Below, piece after piece: positions 31,101 through 40,388 of a DNA stretch of 64,000 bases. The DNA is from Proteiniphilum sp. X52 (GTDB lineage: Bacteria > Bacteroidota > Bacteroidia > Bacteroidales > Dysgonomonadaceae), in contig NZ_RDSD01000006.1 in NCBI RefSeq assembly GCF_003712195.1, positions 124,001 through 188,000 on the forward strand. The letters are read 5' to 3'. The position numbers and the translations under genes are program-made. A model generated the notes under the pieces. The model saw nothing but the letters and a program-made list of their open reading frames with translations. It did no database searches and had not been told where the DNA came from. Every line of letters begins with the position of its first letter. Positions within the stretch are counted from its first letter, which is position 1.

Positions 31101-32185
31101 ATGAGAGTAAACTGGATAAAATTTTTGAACGGTTCTATCAGGGAGACAACCCCCAGACATTCACTACCGTGGGTTGGGGTATAGGACTTAATTTAACCAG
31201 ATTCCTGGTAGAGTCGCACCACGGCTCAATTACCGCAAGCAATCGAAAAGGAACCAAAGGCAGTCAATTTACTGTACGCATCCCGTTAGGGAAAGAGCAT
31301 CTGAAAAAAGAAGATATTGCCCATAGCCCAATGCCTGCTCAACCGGTTCTGGAAGAAATTAAATTCACTGAAATCCCCCAGGAAGGAAAGATCACAAGAA
31401 GAAAAACCGACCAGAAATTACTCGTTGTGGACGATGATGAAGATATCCGTGATTATCTGTCCCACGAATTGGGAAGCGTTTACAGGATAATTACTGCCAC
31501 TGATGGATTCGAAGCGCTACAACTGGCACAGGATGAGCATCCCGACCTGATCATCTCAGACGTAATGATGCCCAAGATGGACGGTATTACCTTGTTGAAA
31601 AAGATAAAAAGCAATAACAATATATCTCATACACCTATTATCTTATTGACTTCAAAAACTGATTTTCAGGATAGGATCAAAGGGCTGGACAAGGGCGCCG
31701 ACGCTTATATCACCAAACCTTTTAACCTTGAAGAGCTGAGAGTTATCATCAGCAACCTGATTGAAAACAGAAAAATACTCAAAGGAAAATTTTCGGGAGA
31801 GCAGGATCAAAAAGACAAAATAGAATCGATAGAGATAAAATCCGGAGACGAATTACTGATGGAACGGGTAATGAGTATTATCAATGAAAACATAGGTAAT
31901 CCGGAACTAAACGTTGAATTATTAGCCTCCAAAGCCGGCATCAGTAGGGTTCAACTCCACCGTAAAATGAAATTAATCACCGGACTGGCCACTTCCGACT
32001 TTGTCAGAAACATAAGAATGAAACATGCCGCTCAGTTACTCCGGGAGAAAAAGGTTGACGTGGCATCGGTGGCATATGCCGTAGGATTCATCAACCAATC
32101 ACATTTCTCCACGGTCTTCAGGAAATTTTATGGGGTAGCCCCGAGCGAATATGCCTCACACGGCAAAGCAAACAAGGAAAATTAA
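28187..32185 (+). CDS. Hybrid two-component system sensor/regulator (HTCS, XynR-like)
   Basis: The start chosen is ATG 28187 (MYKILLTLILLVSGVHCFFA, a signal peptide); an ATG 39 bp upstream adds a non-signal extension. About 1332 residues: periplasmic beta-propeller repeats (WIATDYGLNRYDG type, about 25-680), Y_Y_Y domain (about 690-765), one membrane helix, histidine kinase with LSHEMRTPL (His about 813) and the ATP-binding motifs LVNLLSNAFKFTPDNG and GIGLNL, a receiver (DDDE, ISDVMMPKMDG with phospho-Asp about 1125), and a C-terminal AraC-type DNA-binding domain. HTCS proteins sense oligosaccharides in the periplasm and switch on the adjacent utilisation locus. Being divergent from xusA it is the probable activator of the xylan operon. 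Confidence 0.95.
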   Translation: MYKILLTLILLVSGVHCFFAKNITMYGGKEQGINELSSYLVNKFEQDSYGFIWIATDYGLNRYDGISFTHYLHNEKDSFSLLSNNVRTLMLDKDSTLWIGCNKGLQYYDPETNHFQTIQFPFGISPHIGKILQLQNGEIWVATGGWGLFSVDKKKKQATQLQQITALTDNFIDYFYEDRSGMLWFAIESKGLIQIEPQSFSTKIFKYPEIPYNAITSMIEDENGQLYISASTSVCAYDKKNDSFRILKQSNNENLNVIDMVLTQKGAVFVSTNGKGLYQIDNHSECLRPVTYADPSRYYYYYSKIPALMEDRDQNLWMGCHQKGLLMVPNEQTQFNALKIAEKNSSHETIINSLIKDSEGYIYCSTDGNGVYKIDSQHNIVKHFNEVKDIIKIYEDFHHTLWVSSYSRGLGKMDKNSGKVSFVDIAWKSFVKTMEEGKDSCLYISTFGTGFTKYNLKDGSWERYGMKSGSGSSRTLDNDWINNILCDSQGLIWLGHYKGISCFDPEDDEFLEIKHNEVLSKEICLSLMEDAEGRIWIGTYSGLFCLDKTTGNIQQFTVEEGLSSDVICGLGLDKNGDVWCSTFMGLNKLMLKENKIINYYIGNGLLNKIYNRWVYFQDNEGIIYFGGNNGITYFQPERISALTEYNYEILTTNLYVNSNIPVNVNSMSGKKKITQKGVQDAERFHFSYEDNTFTFEFSTMDYRDSENISFEYRINGINREWFSTIPGMNQITYHNLDPGKYTLEIRASKYGVYSKIKQLQVVISPPWYKTVWAFLLYGFIITSIGILIFNLIKKKRKEMINESKLQFFTNLSHEMRTPLTLLISPLEKLLQGDYDCATKKTLQGMYRNTNRLLALVNQILDIRRIDKGQMKLKFSETEMVGFIKEVYNIFEYQSIKRNIRFEFKHDMESLNAWIDRNNFDKILVNLLSNAFKFTPDNGEITIHLGSGDNPEYRSPLNHFFEINIIDSGNGIDESKLDKIFERFYQGDNPQTFTTVGWGIGLNLTRFLVESHHGSITASNRKGTKGSQFTVRIPLGKEHLKKEDIAHSPMPAQPVLEEIKFTEIPQEGKITRRKTDQKLLVVDDDEDIRDYLSHELGSVYRIITATDGFEALQLAQDEHPDLIISDVMMPKMDGITLLKKIKSNNNISHTPIILLTSKTDFQDRIKGLDKGADAYITKPFNLEELRVIISNLIENRKILKGKFSGEQDQKDKIESIEIKSGDELLMERVMSIINENIGNPELNVELLASKAGISRVQLHRKMKLITGLATSDFVRNIRMKHAAQLLREKKVDVASVAYAVGFINQSHFSTVFRKFYGVAPSEYASHGKANKEN

Positions 32186-32246
32186 CATGCCCGGGATTAA
32201 GGACCATAGCAATACTAACTTTGTTGAAAATAAACATTTTAGTCAT

Positions 32247-33863
32247 ATGAAAAATTCAAGCTCCTTGTCAGTAATTATATCCTTAAGCCTGATAGTTGTC
32301 GCTCTCGGATGCGAACCCCAAAAGTCAGCACCTTATACCCATTATACAAATCCCGTGGTGTGGGCTGACATGCCGGACCTGTCCGTGACCCGCTGCGGTG
32401 ATGATTTTTATCTTATCAGCACGACCATGCACATGATGCCTGGAGCGCCGGTCATGAGATCCAAGGATCTTGTGCACTGGAATACAGTGAGTTATGTATT
32501 CGACACCCTGAATGACCACCCGGGATATGATCTGATGGACAGGACAGCCTACGGACGGGGACAGTGGGCCTCATCCATACGTTACCACCGAGGTAAATAT
32601 TACGTGTTGTTTTCACCTAATGACCAACCTTACAGCGCCTATATTTATTCAACGGACGATCCTACTGACAAGTGGGAACTCGTTTCCCGCACACAACATT
32701 TTCACGATCCATCCCTGTTCTTCGATGATGACGGCAGAGTGTTTGTCTTCTATGATACCGGAAAACTTGCCGAATTGAAAAGTGACCTCTCCGGCGTGAA
32801 AGAAGATGGGGTGAACATGAAAATCTTTGAAAGGGACGAAACGGAAACCGGCCTTCTTGAAGGGAGCCAGGTTATTAAACATAACGGAAAATATTATCTG
32901 TTGATGATTTCGTGGCCTCAAAACCAACCCAGAAGGCAGGTATGTTACCGCGCCGACAACATTACCGGCCCCTATGAAAAAAAAGTAATATTGGAAGATA
33001 ATTTTGCGGGATTCCCCTATTGCGGACAAGGCTGTATGATCGATGACAAAAACGGTAACTGGTACGGACTCATCTTCCAGGACAGAGGAGGTGTGGGACG
33101 TGTCCCTCTTCTGATGCCGGTAAGATGGGAAGAGGAATGGCCGATACTTGGCAACCAAGAGGGCAAAGTGCCCCTCACCGGAGAAATCCCCCTGAAGAAG
33201 CACGACACGGGATGGAGAATTACCGAGAGCGACGACTTCGATCGTGCGGAGCTCAAAAACAATTGGCAGTGGAATCATAACCCCATGAACGAGTATTGGT
33301 CGCTGAGCGAACGACCCGGATACCTGCGACTGAAAACAAACCGGGTGGTACCCAATTTATATGCCGCCCCCAACACCATCACGCAACGGATGGAAGGACC
33401 ACGCTGCAGCGGTGTGGTCTGCCTTGACATGAACGCCATGAAAGAGGGTGATGTGGCCGGACTTGCCGCCTTTAACGGTCATTCGGGAATCCTGGCGGTT
33501 GTTAAAGAGAATGGGAAAAAAATATTGAAAATGACCTCAAACATAGTCCATTTGAGTGATGAAGACAAAGCGATAGTAGGGGTAGATGAGGAAGAATTGC
33601 AACGTATCGAACTATCGCAAGAGAGGATTTACCTGAGAATTGATGCTGACTTCAATCTGAATAAAGACATGGCCACCTTCTACTATAGTATCGACAATGA
33701 GAACTGGATCAAAATGGGCCAACCCTATAAGATGCGGTTTGATTACAGAAAACTGTTTATGGGAACAAGGTTTGCCATCTTTAATTACGCAACAAGAGAG
33801 ACGGGAGGATTGGTGGACTTCGACTTTTTCGAATATGAAAGATTCAATGAAGAGACCCGATAA
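32247..33863 (+). CDS. GH43 beta-xylosidase/arabinofuranosidase lipoprotein with C-terminal concanavalin-like domain
   Basis: The start chosen is ATG 32247 (MKNSSSLSVIISLSLIVVALGC), giving a lipoprotein signal; an earlier ATG at 32151 would overlap the HTCS gene. About 538 residues. The GH43 propeller begins NPVVWADMPDLSV (base Asp), continues HDPSLFFDDDGRVF and LLEGSQVIKHNGKYYLL (likely acid Glu). From about 340 a C-terminal beta-sandwich (DDFDRAELKNNWQWNHNP) of the type fused to GH43 xylosidases follows. It would release xylose or arabinose from oligosaccharides. It lies 61 bp after the regulator and is probably read with it. Confidence 0.9.
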   Translation: MKNSSSLSVIISLSLIVVALGCEPQKSAPYTHYTNPVVWADMPDLSVTRCGDDFYLISTTMHMMPGAPVMRSKDLVHWNTVSYVFDTLNDHPGYDLMDRTAYGRGQWASSIRYHRGKYYVLFSPNDQPYSAYIYSTDDPTDKWELVSRTQHFHDPSLFFDDDGRVFVFYDTGKLAELKSDLSGVKEDGVNMKIFERDETETGLLEGSQVIKHNGKYYLLMISWPQNQPRRQVCYRADNITGPYEKKVILEDNFAGFPYCGQGCMIDDKNGNWYGLIFQDRGGVGRVPLLMPVRWEEEWPILGNQEGKVPLTGEIPLKKHDTGWRITESDDFDRAELKNNWQWNHNPMNEYWSLSERPGYLRLKTNRVVPNLYAAPNTITQRMEGPRCSGVVCLDMNAMKEGDVAGLAAFNGHSGILAVVKENGKKILKMTSNIVHLSDEDKAIVGVDEEELQRIELSQERIYLRIDADFNLNKDMATFYYSIDNENWIKMGQPYKMRFDYRKLFMGTRFAIFNYATRETGGLVDFDFFEYERFNEETR

Positions 33864-33987
33864 AGTTTATACCGCACAATATTTCAGCTAACACTCAGCG
33901 CTCTCCATATCCTATTTTTAATCATTTCCCATCCACCCTCTTCGCATCTTCTTTTTTTATGCTTGCAAAGATTTATTCAGGCGAAAA

Positions 33988-34019
33988 TTTGTTTTCTGTT
34001 TTTTTATTTTATATTTTTG
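33988..34019 (+). promoter_or_regulatory. Promoter of the TetR-efflux operon
   Basis: TTTG (33988-33991), 20 nt, TATTTTTG (34012-34019): an exact match to the Bacteroidetes -33/-7 pattern. The start point would fall just inside the palindrome at 34021-34034. Confidence 0.75.
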
Positions 34020-34020
34020 C

Positions 34021-34047
34021 TAACGATATCGTTAAACAATAACGTTA
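34021..34047. promoter_or_regulatory. TetR operator candidate
   Basis: A perfect 14-bp palindrome TAACGATATCGTTA (34021-34034) is followed after 5 nt by a second one, TAACGTTA (34040-34047). They lie between the -7 box and the TetR start codon, where a bound repressor would block transcription. Both share the TAACG half site. Confidence 0.7.
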
Positions 34048-34061
34048 ATGGATTTATCATT

Positions 34062-34664
34062 ATGACCAAAGAAGAAGAGATACTGATTGCCGCAGAAGAC
34101 GAGTTCTTCAGAAACGGCTATGATGCGACATCCACGGCTACCATCGCAAAGCGAGCGGGAGTTACCCATGCGATGGTTAATTATTACTATAGGACAAAAG
34201 AACAACTCTTCATCAAATTCGTGGATACGCATGTGACCTGTTTTTTAGAAAGCATCAAGAAGGTGATGCATGCCGATGGAGATTTCATCCGCATCATGGA
34301 AGAGGCGGTAACCGCGTTATTTGACCAGATTAACCTGGACAGGAAATTCCCATTCATTGTGCTGGACATCACAAGAACCCATCCTGAATTATTGGAGCGT
34401 TACCGGGAAACAATGTCGACGATTTGTCAGGGAAGCATCGAGCGGCATTCCCGGCGGCTTGCCGAACAAATCCGCGCGGGAAAGATTGTCGAGTGCAGCA
34501 TGGAAGACATTTATCTCACCGTAATCCATCTGGCCGTGACCCCTTTCCTGGACATCCCTTTCCTTGAAAACATTGCCGGGTATGACAAGGACAGAATAGA
34601 ACGCCACCTTCTATCGAGAAGGGAGGACATGGTAGAGACGATAAGGAGGAAATACCTAACTTAA
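34062..34664 (+). CDS. TetR-family transcriptional repressor
   Basis: The start chosen is ATG 34062 (MTKEEEILIAAEDEF), after the promoter and operator; a longer frame back to 33963 reads through the promoter and is rejected. 200 residues with an N-terminal TetR helix-turn-helix (TIAKRAGVTHAMVNYYYRTK) and a divergent all-helical C-terminal ligand domain. It is the first gene of an efflux operon (TolC-like gene 13 bp downstream) and probably represses it until a drug or bile-like ligand binds. Confidence 0.92.
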   Translation: MTKEEEILIAAEDEFFRNGYDATSTATIAKRAGVTHAMVNYYYRTKEQLFIKFVDTHVTCFLESIKKVMHADGDFIRIMEEAVTALFDQINLDRKFPFIVLDITRTHPELLERYRETMSTICQGSIERHSRRLAEQIRAGKIVECSMEDIYLTVIHLAVTPFLDIPFLENIAGYDKDRIERHLLSRREDMVETIRRKYLT

Positions 34665-34677
34665 AAAAAGCAACGCC

Positions 34678-36060
34678 ATGAATACAAAAAAACACGTCTT
34701 GATACTGGCGATAGGCATGGCAGCCTCCCTACCTGTTTTGGGGCAGGCCTCCATGCCGCAGAGAGCCTATTCCTTGAAACAGTGTCTTGACTTTGCTTTA
34801 GAGAACAACAATACGTTGAAGAAAGATCGGTTAAAATTGATCTCCTCTGTCCAAGACAAACAGGAGGTGGTCGGTTCATTACTTCCACAGATCAACGCAT
34901 CTGGGGGATTGACCCGCAACATTCAGAAAACAACGATCGCGATGCCTAATTTCGTCAATTCGATGATGCCGCCAGCAATGCAGGATCCAAACGCCCCAAA
35001 GTATATGACAGTCACTATGGGAATGGACTACGCTGCCAATTGGGGCGCGGGCCTGACCCAGCAGATTGTGAACCTCGCGCTTTTCAACGCTGTTTCCATC
35101 GCGAAGGTGGCAGGCGAAATGGCCGAACTGGGGGTGAAGATGACCGAGAACGACGTGATCGCACAGACCGCATCTTTGTACTACGGTATTCAGACATTGG
35201 CTTATGCTGTGGAGCAGTTTGAGGAGAGTGTCTCCCTCCTGGACAGAACGCTTTCAATTGTGGAGGCGAACAAGGCGATCGGGCTGACGCGGCAGGTCGA
35301 CATAGACAGGATCAGGGTGTCTAAAGCGAACCTTGAGACGCAGAAAAATGGTATGGAGCAGGCACTCAACATCCAAAAGAACCTGCTGAAACTTCAGATG
35401 GGATTCCCGATGGCCGAGGAACTCCAGATCCGGAGAATAGACGTTGACCAGATGGAGAACCTGCTGCAATCGGTCACCCAGCCATCCTTAGACGTCACAG
35501 TCCTTCTTCCCTACAAGATGATGAAGGTACGGCAGACGATGCTGGACAAACAGCACAAGGCTGCGGTCTACGAGACGCTCCCGGTCATCACCTTGGGCGC
35601 AAACTACTCTATGAACTATATGGGAGACCGCTTCCACGGTGAAACATTTCACCATTTCCCGGTCTCATTGATCTCGCTCAACCTGAGGATACCCCTCTTT
35701 TCGGGCCTCTCCAGGTCTGCCAAAATAAAGAAGGCCAAAATCGAACTGCTCATGTCTGACGCGGACGAGCGTAATCTGGCACAGACCCTGGTGATGAGTC
35801 ACGACAATGCTCTGCGGCAGTTGGAACAGCAACTCCGCACAATCGGCTCGCAAAAGAGCAACAAAGCCTTGGCGGAAGAAGTCTATCATCTGACGGAATC
35901 CAATTTCAATAACGGCCTGTCCTCCCTTTCTGATGTCCTGAACGCCTCTTCATCCCTCATCCAGGCGCGCATGAGTTATGTAAACGCATTGGGTGAAGGG
36001 ATGAAAGCGTACATCGATCTCAAGAAGGCGGTCGGGACGATCAATGACTTGAACCAATAA
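34678..36060 (+). CDS. TolC-family outer-membrane efflux protein
   Basis: 460 residues: signal peptide (MNTKKHVLILAIGMAASLPVLGQ), then two long helical-hairpin repeats typical of the outer-membrane efflux family (SLKQCLDFALENNNTLK, QEVVGSLLPQINASGG; second repeat FSGLSRSAKIKKAKIEL ... FNNGLSSLSDVLNASSSLIQARMSYVNA). It forms the exit duct of the tripartite pump encoded with the next two genes. The coding sequence is visibly richer in G and C than the xylan locus. Confidence 0.93.
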   Translation: MNTKKHVLILAIGMAASLPVLGQASMPQRAYSLKQCLDFALENNNTLKKDRLKLISSVQDKQEVVGSLLPQINASGGLTRNIQKTTIAMPNFVNSMMPPAMQDPNAPKYMTVTMGMDYAANWGAGLTQQIVNLALFNAVSIAKVAGEMAELGVKMTENDVIAQTASLYYGIQTLAYAVEQFEESVSLLDRTLSIVEANKAIGLTRQVDIDRIRVSKANLETQKNGMEQALNIQKNLLKLQMGFPMAEELQIRRIDVDQMENLLQSVTQPSLDVTVLLPYKMMKVRQTMLDKQHKAAVYETLPVITLGANYSMNYMGDRFHGETFHHFPVSLISLNLRIPLFSGLSRSAKIKKAKIELLMSDADERNLAQTLVMSHDNALRQLEQQLRTIGSQKSNKALAEEVYHLTESNFNNGLSSLSDVLNASSSLIQARMSYVNALGEGMKAYIDLKKAVGTINDLNQ

Positions 36061-36070
36061 ATCATTCCCC

Positions 36071-37138
36071 ATGAAAAAGAACAAAACCATCGGATTTTCA
36101 GTGGTCGCGCTCCTTGTCGCTGCCATCGTACTGCTCCTGGCCGGAAACAGAAAAAGAATGAAGGAGCAGGCATCGTCAATGATCGCGACTGAGGGAGCGG
36201 TCGCCGTCTCCATCTACAAGGTGGAGGAAGAATCTTACCGCCACGACTTCACCTCCAACGGTCTTTGCCAGGCCGTCAGCGAACTCAACTACGTTTCCAG
36301 CGTGTCTGGACGGGTGGTCGAAATATATGTGGACAAAGGAAAGGCAGTCCGCAAGGGAGATCCTCTCCTGAAGATTGAAACCGATTTGCTGGAATCAGAC
36401 TATAAGGCGAGCTTGGCCACCTACGAAACGCTTCGGAACGATGTTCAGCGGTTCGAGAATTCATACCGCGCGGGAGGTGTCACGGACCAGCAGCTCGAGA
36501 ATGTCAAAACCCAACTTGTCGCGGCGGAAAACCGGCTTGACAGAAGCCGGAAGATGCTTGACGACGCGGTCGTGAGGTCGCCGATGGCCGGCACCGTCAA
36601 CTCCCGGTTCATCGAGATCGGCTCCCTGATAGGGCCAAACGTCCCGTTGTTCGACATCGTGGACGAACGGAACCTGAGGGTTGTCTGCAACATCCCCGAA
36701 TCACGGGTAAAGACCCTTTCCAAGGGAATGCCTGTCTCCTTGACAAGCAGCTCCTTCCCGGGCAAAACGTTTTCGGGGCAGGTCGGCCATATTGGAATCA
36801 AGACAGACCGGGGACTGAACTACCCTGTGGAAGTGTTTCTTGACCAGGACGCCGACCTCCGGATAGGAATGTATCTGCAAGCCCGGTTCGGGGCCGGGAT
36901 GATGCAAAGCGGAATCCTGATTCCACGCAAGGCCATTATCGGGAGCGCCAAAGCCGCGAACGTATATTTGGTAACGGAGGGTAAAGCCCTTCGCAGGGAA
37001 ATCGCCCTCGGCGACATGATTGGGGATCGGGTGGAAGTGACCGAAGGGCTGTCCGCCGGAGACATAATCATCGTTTCGGGAATCATGAACGTAACGGACG
37101 GCACGGCCGTAAGACCCACCCAAACGCAAGAATTATGA
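36071..37138 (+). CDS. RND efflux periplasmic adaptor (membrane fusion protein)
   Basis: 355 residues with an N-terminal membrane anchor (TIGFSVVALLVAAIVLLLAG), split lipoyl/biotinyl-like halves (VSGRVVEIYVDKGKAVRKGDPLLKI and VRSPMAGTVNSRFIEIGSL), a short coiled-coil hairpin between them, and beta-barrel and membrane-proximal domains. It links the inner-membrane pump to the TolC-like duct. Its stop overlaps the next start by 4 bp (ATGA), indicating translational coupling. Confidence 0.93.
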   Translation: MKKNKTIGFSVVALLVAAIVLLLAGNRKRMKEQASSMIATEGAVAVSIYKVEEESYRHDFTSNGLCQAVSELNYVSSVSGRVVEIYVDKGKAVRKGDPLLKIETDLLESDYKASLATYETLRNDVQRFENSYRAGGVTDQQLENVKTQLVAAENRLDRSRKMLDDAVVRSPMAGTVNSRFIEIGSLIGPNVPLFDIVDERNLRVVCNIPESRVKTLSKGMPVSLTSSSFPGKTFSGQVGHIGIKTDRGLNYPVEVFLDQDADLRIGMYLQARFGAGMMQSGILIPRKAIIGSAKAANVYLVTEGKALRREIALGDMIGDRVEVTEGLSAGDIIIVSGIMNVTDGTAVRPTQTQEL

Positions 37139-40100
37139 ACATTTCCGAGCTTTCCATCAAACGACCGAATTACGTAATCGTACTGTTCCTGGTCATCGCC
37201 GTCCTCGGCGCATTGGGATACGCCTTCCTGCAAGCCGAGTTGATGCCGAAATTCACCCCGCCTTCGATGAACGTGCAGGTCGTCTATCCGGGTGGTTCTC
37301 CCTCCGAGGTGGAAAGCTCACTGACACGCAAGCTGGAAGACGCGCTTTCATCGTTGCAGGGCATTGAATCAATGCGGTCCTATTCCTTTGAAGGGATGTC
37401 CATGGTCTTCGTCTCGTTCTTGTACGGCACGGATATCGACAAAGCCATGACGGACGCGCATAATAAGATCGGCGCCATAAAGGCCGAACTGCCGGCAGCC
37501 GCCCTCGCTCCGATGATCAACAAGATCACCGTGGACGAAAGGCCGGCAATGAGACTGGCGGTCACGTCGGATCTCGAGGCCATGGAATTCTCGGATCTGG
37601 TCGATCACCACATCATACCGGATCTTCTCAGGATTCCGGGGATGGCCAAAGTGGAAGCAATCGGGGGGCATCCGCGGGAAATCCAAGTCAATCTTGACAT
37701 GGAGGCGCTGCGGGCGCTGGGAATCACGCCGCTCCAGGTATTGGGCTCGCTCCGCTCCGCGAACCTCGATTTCCCGACAGGGAGCCTCCGGAGCGAAAGA
37801 ACGAACACCACCATCCGCCTCTCCGGGAGGCTGCAAGGAGTCGAAGAGATACGGAACATCGTGATAATGACGCTTCCTACCGGCACGCAGGTCCATCTCT
37901 CAGATATCGCCGAGATCATCGAGGCGGCCAAGGACAGGAACAGAATCGCACGCATAGACGGGCGGGACGCGGTCATATTGAACCTGTTCAAGCAAGGCGA
38001 CGCCAATGCCATCGATTTGAGCAACCGGGTGGAGCGAGCCGGCAAAGTCCTCGAAAACAATAACGCCGGCCATCATCTGGCTTTCAGCACGATTTCGGAT
38101 ACGGCTTCTTTCACACGAGAGTCGATCAAGTCGGTGTTCACGGACCTGCTTCTCGCCATCCTGCTCGTAACCCTTGTCATCCTGATCTTCCTTCATAACT
38201 GGAGAGACGCCTTGATCGTGATGTTCGTCGTACCCTTGTCGATCATCGGCGCGTTCATCGGGATGAAGGTCTTCCGCTTTACGCTCAACATGATGTCCCT
38301 GCTGGGCCTGTCTGTGGTCATAGGCGTGCTCGTCGACGATGCCATTGTGGTGGTCGAGAATGTTTATCGTCACCTTGAGTCTGGCAAGAAGCCCCTACAA
38401 GCCACGCTGGACGCAATGCGCGAAATTGGCAACACCATCGTTACCATCACCCTGGTACTGGTGATCGTTTTCCTCCCGATCGCGCTGACAAATTCCCTTG
38501 TCTCAGACATCCTAAGACAATTCTGCGGCGTCATCATCTTCGCGATACTTTTCAGCCTCTTGAGCGCCCTCACCCTGGTACCCCTGCTGATGTCCCGCTT
38601 CGGGAGAGTGGAGAAGCCCGGTGAAGGAAGTCTCTGGCGCAGGTCGATGCTCTGGTTTGAGAACGCCGTCCGCGACTTCGGCGAACAGGTGGCCCGCGCG
38701 CTCAGATGGTCGCTGGGACACAAAAGATGGGTGGCGGTGGCAGTACTTGCCGGAACCGTCCTGGTTTGTTCCCTTTTCCCCACGGGCTTCATCGGCTTCG
38801 AATTCATGCCCGATGTCGATCAAAGCGAGTTCTCGGTAATACTGGAGATGCCGAAAGACATCTCGATGGACGAATCATCGAAAATGGTCGCACGGGCGGA
38901 GAGCTGGCTCCTCAGCCAGCCTGAAATCAAAGAAATCGCCACGATGATCGGATTGACCAGCAGCAGTGGCGAAAGCAGGACGGGATCTCCCTACCTTGCC
39001 GAAATCACGGTGAAGACAGTTCCGCCGTCTGAACGCGATCTCCGCATTAACCAATACATAGCGCGGCTGCGAGGCCAACTGTCAGATTACTTGGTGGATG
39101 CGAGGGTGAGGATGTTCGCTGCCGCCATACACGGGGCGGCGAACAGTGCGGACATCGAATACATCATTTCCGGGACCAGCGCCGATTCGGTGGCCTCATT
39201 CGGTGAATATGCCCTGGCCGTCCTCCGTGAAATCCCGGGGACACTCCAGCAGCAGTTGTCGGGGGGAACGGGTATGCCGGAGGTGCAGATAACAGTCGAC
39301 CGCGATAAGATGTCGGCCCTGGGGCTAAGTCTCGACAATGTCGGGCTTACCCTTCAAATGGCCTTTCAGGGAAACACATCCATCAAGTATGTAGAAAACG
39401 ACTATGAATACGATATCAATATCCGGGCGGACCAGTTCTACCGCGAGAGCGTCGATGACGTCTCGAACCTGACGTTCGTAAACACGCAAGGCAGCCAGAT
39501 CACGCTCGACCAATTCGCAAATATTCGGCTGGGTACCGGTCCTAACCGCCTGGAGAGATACAACCGGAATCCCTCTCTGTCCATCAGCGCAAATGTGATC
39601 GGGATCTCGTCCGGAGCCGCCTCCAGCACTTTTCTCTCGCAAGTGGAGGAAGAAGCCCGCAAAGTGGACGTGACATTGGCCACTGTGGGCGAGATGAAGT
39701 CGATGTCCAATTCCATGAGCGTGATGGGGCTGGCACTAATCCTCTCACTGCTTTTGATATACCTTGCCATGGTCGTCCTATACAACAATTGGATTGATCC
39801 GCTTGTCGTGATGGTCTCCATTCCTTTCTCCATCTTAGGCGCGGTTCTTGCCCTGGCTCTTTCAGGAACATCGCTCAACATTTACGCGATGCTCGGCTTG
39901 GTGATGCTGGTCGGACTTGTGGCAAAGAACGCCATCCTGCTCGTCGACTTTGCGAATGTGCAGCTGCGTGCGGGACACGGAATGGATGAATCTTTAGAAG
40001 CTGCGGTACGATTACGTACGCGGCCGATATTGATGACCGCCCTGTCGACCATCATCGGCATGATTCCCGTCGCGCTGGCGACCGGATCAAGTTCAGAACT

Positions 40101-40236
40101 GAGAAACGGCATCGGCTGGGTCATTATTGGGGGAATGCTCCTGTCCACCTTGCTCACGCTTGTCATCATACCCGTCGTATTCAAAATCTTCCACGCAGAC
40201 AAGAAGTCCACAGAAACAAATAAACATCAAGGATGA
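37135..40236 (+). CDS. RND-family multidrug efflux pump, inner-membrane subunit
   Basis: 1033 residues in the AcrB/HAE-1 layout: 12 membrane helices in two halves with large periplasmic loops. Visible hallmarks are IKRPNYVIVLFLVIAVLG at the N-terminus, GVLVDDAIVVVENVYR in TM4 (proton-relay Asp pair about residue 401), the second-half VMLVGLVAKNAILLVDFAN, and RPILMTALSTIIGMIPVAL. It exports substrates using the proton gradient. Third gene of the TetR operon; no terminator is obvious after it. Confidence 0.95.
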   Translation: MNISELSIKRPNYVIVLFLVIAVLGALGYAFLQAELMPKFTPPSMNVQVVYPGGSPSEVESSLTRKLEDALSSLQGIESMRSYSFEGMSMVFVSFLYGTDIDKAMTDAHNKIGAIKAELPAAALAPMINKITVDERPAMRLAVTSDLEAMEFSDLVDHHIIPDLLRIPGMAKVEAIGGHPREIQVNLDMEALRALGITPLQVLGSLRSANLDFPTGSLRSERTNTTIRLSGRLQGVEEIRNIVIMTLPTGTQVHLSDIAEIIEAAKDRNRIARIDGRDAVILNLFKQGDANAIDLSNRVERAGKVLENNNAGHHLAFSTISDTASFTRESIKSVFTDLLLAILLVTLVILIFLHNWRDALIVMFVVPLSIIGAFIGMKVFRFTLNMMSLLGLSVVIGVLVDDAIVVVENVYRHLESGKKPLQATLDAMREIGNTIVTITLVLVIVFLPIALTNSLVSDILRQFCGVIIFAILFSLLSALTLVPLLMSRFGRVEKPGEGSLWRRSMLWFENAVRDFGEQVARALRWSLGHKRWVAVAVLAGTVLVCSLFPTGFIGFEFMPDVDQSEFSVILEMPKDISMDESSKMVARAESWLLSQPEIKEIATMIGLTSSSGESRTGSPYLAEITVKTVPPSERDLRINQYIARLRGQLSDYLVDARVRMFAAAIHGAANSADIEYIISGTSADSVASFGEYALAVLREIPGTLQQQLSGGTGMPEVQITVDRDKMSALGLSLDNVGLTLQMAFQGNTSIKYVENDYEYDINIRADQFYRESVDDVSNLTFVNTQGSQITLDQFANIRLGTGPNRLERYNRNPSLSISANVIGISSGAASSTFLSQVEEEARKVDVTLATVGEMKSMSNSMSVMGLALILSLLLIYLAMVVLYNNWIDPLVVMVSIPFSILGAVLALALSGTSLNIYAMLGLVMLVGLVAKNAILLVDFANVQLRAGHGMDESLEAAVRLRTRPILMTALSTIIGMIPVALATGSSSELRNGIGWVIIGGMLLSTLLTLVIIPVVFKIFHADKKSTETNKHQG

Positions 40237-40388
40237 TTTCAAGAAAGAGAACCCTTTTAATCATTCAGGAAAAAAGAGAGTATGGACTTCTCCAAGTTTT
40301 TACTTTTTCAGAAACCTTTTGTGCAAATAAAGACCTTGTTTGGTTTATATTTAATACCTTTACGCGATTATTTTATCCATTATGCGAT

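Noticed and set aside
33963-34061. 33-residue hydrophobic extension of the TetR protein
   Set aside because: It would be translated from DNA that carries the -33 and -7 boxes and the operator; TetR proteins start near the helix-turn-helix.
37369-39881. Several long reverse-strand open frames (up to about 175 codons) across the RND pump gene
   Set aside because: They are antisense shadows of a strongly conserved RND protein and arise from its high G+C third positions; none has a start signal or known domain.
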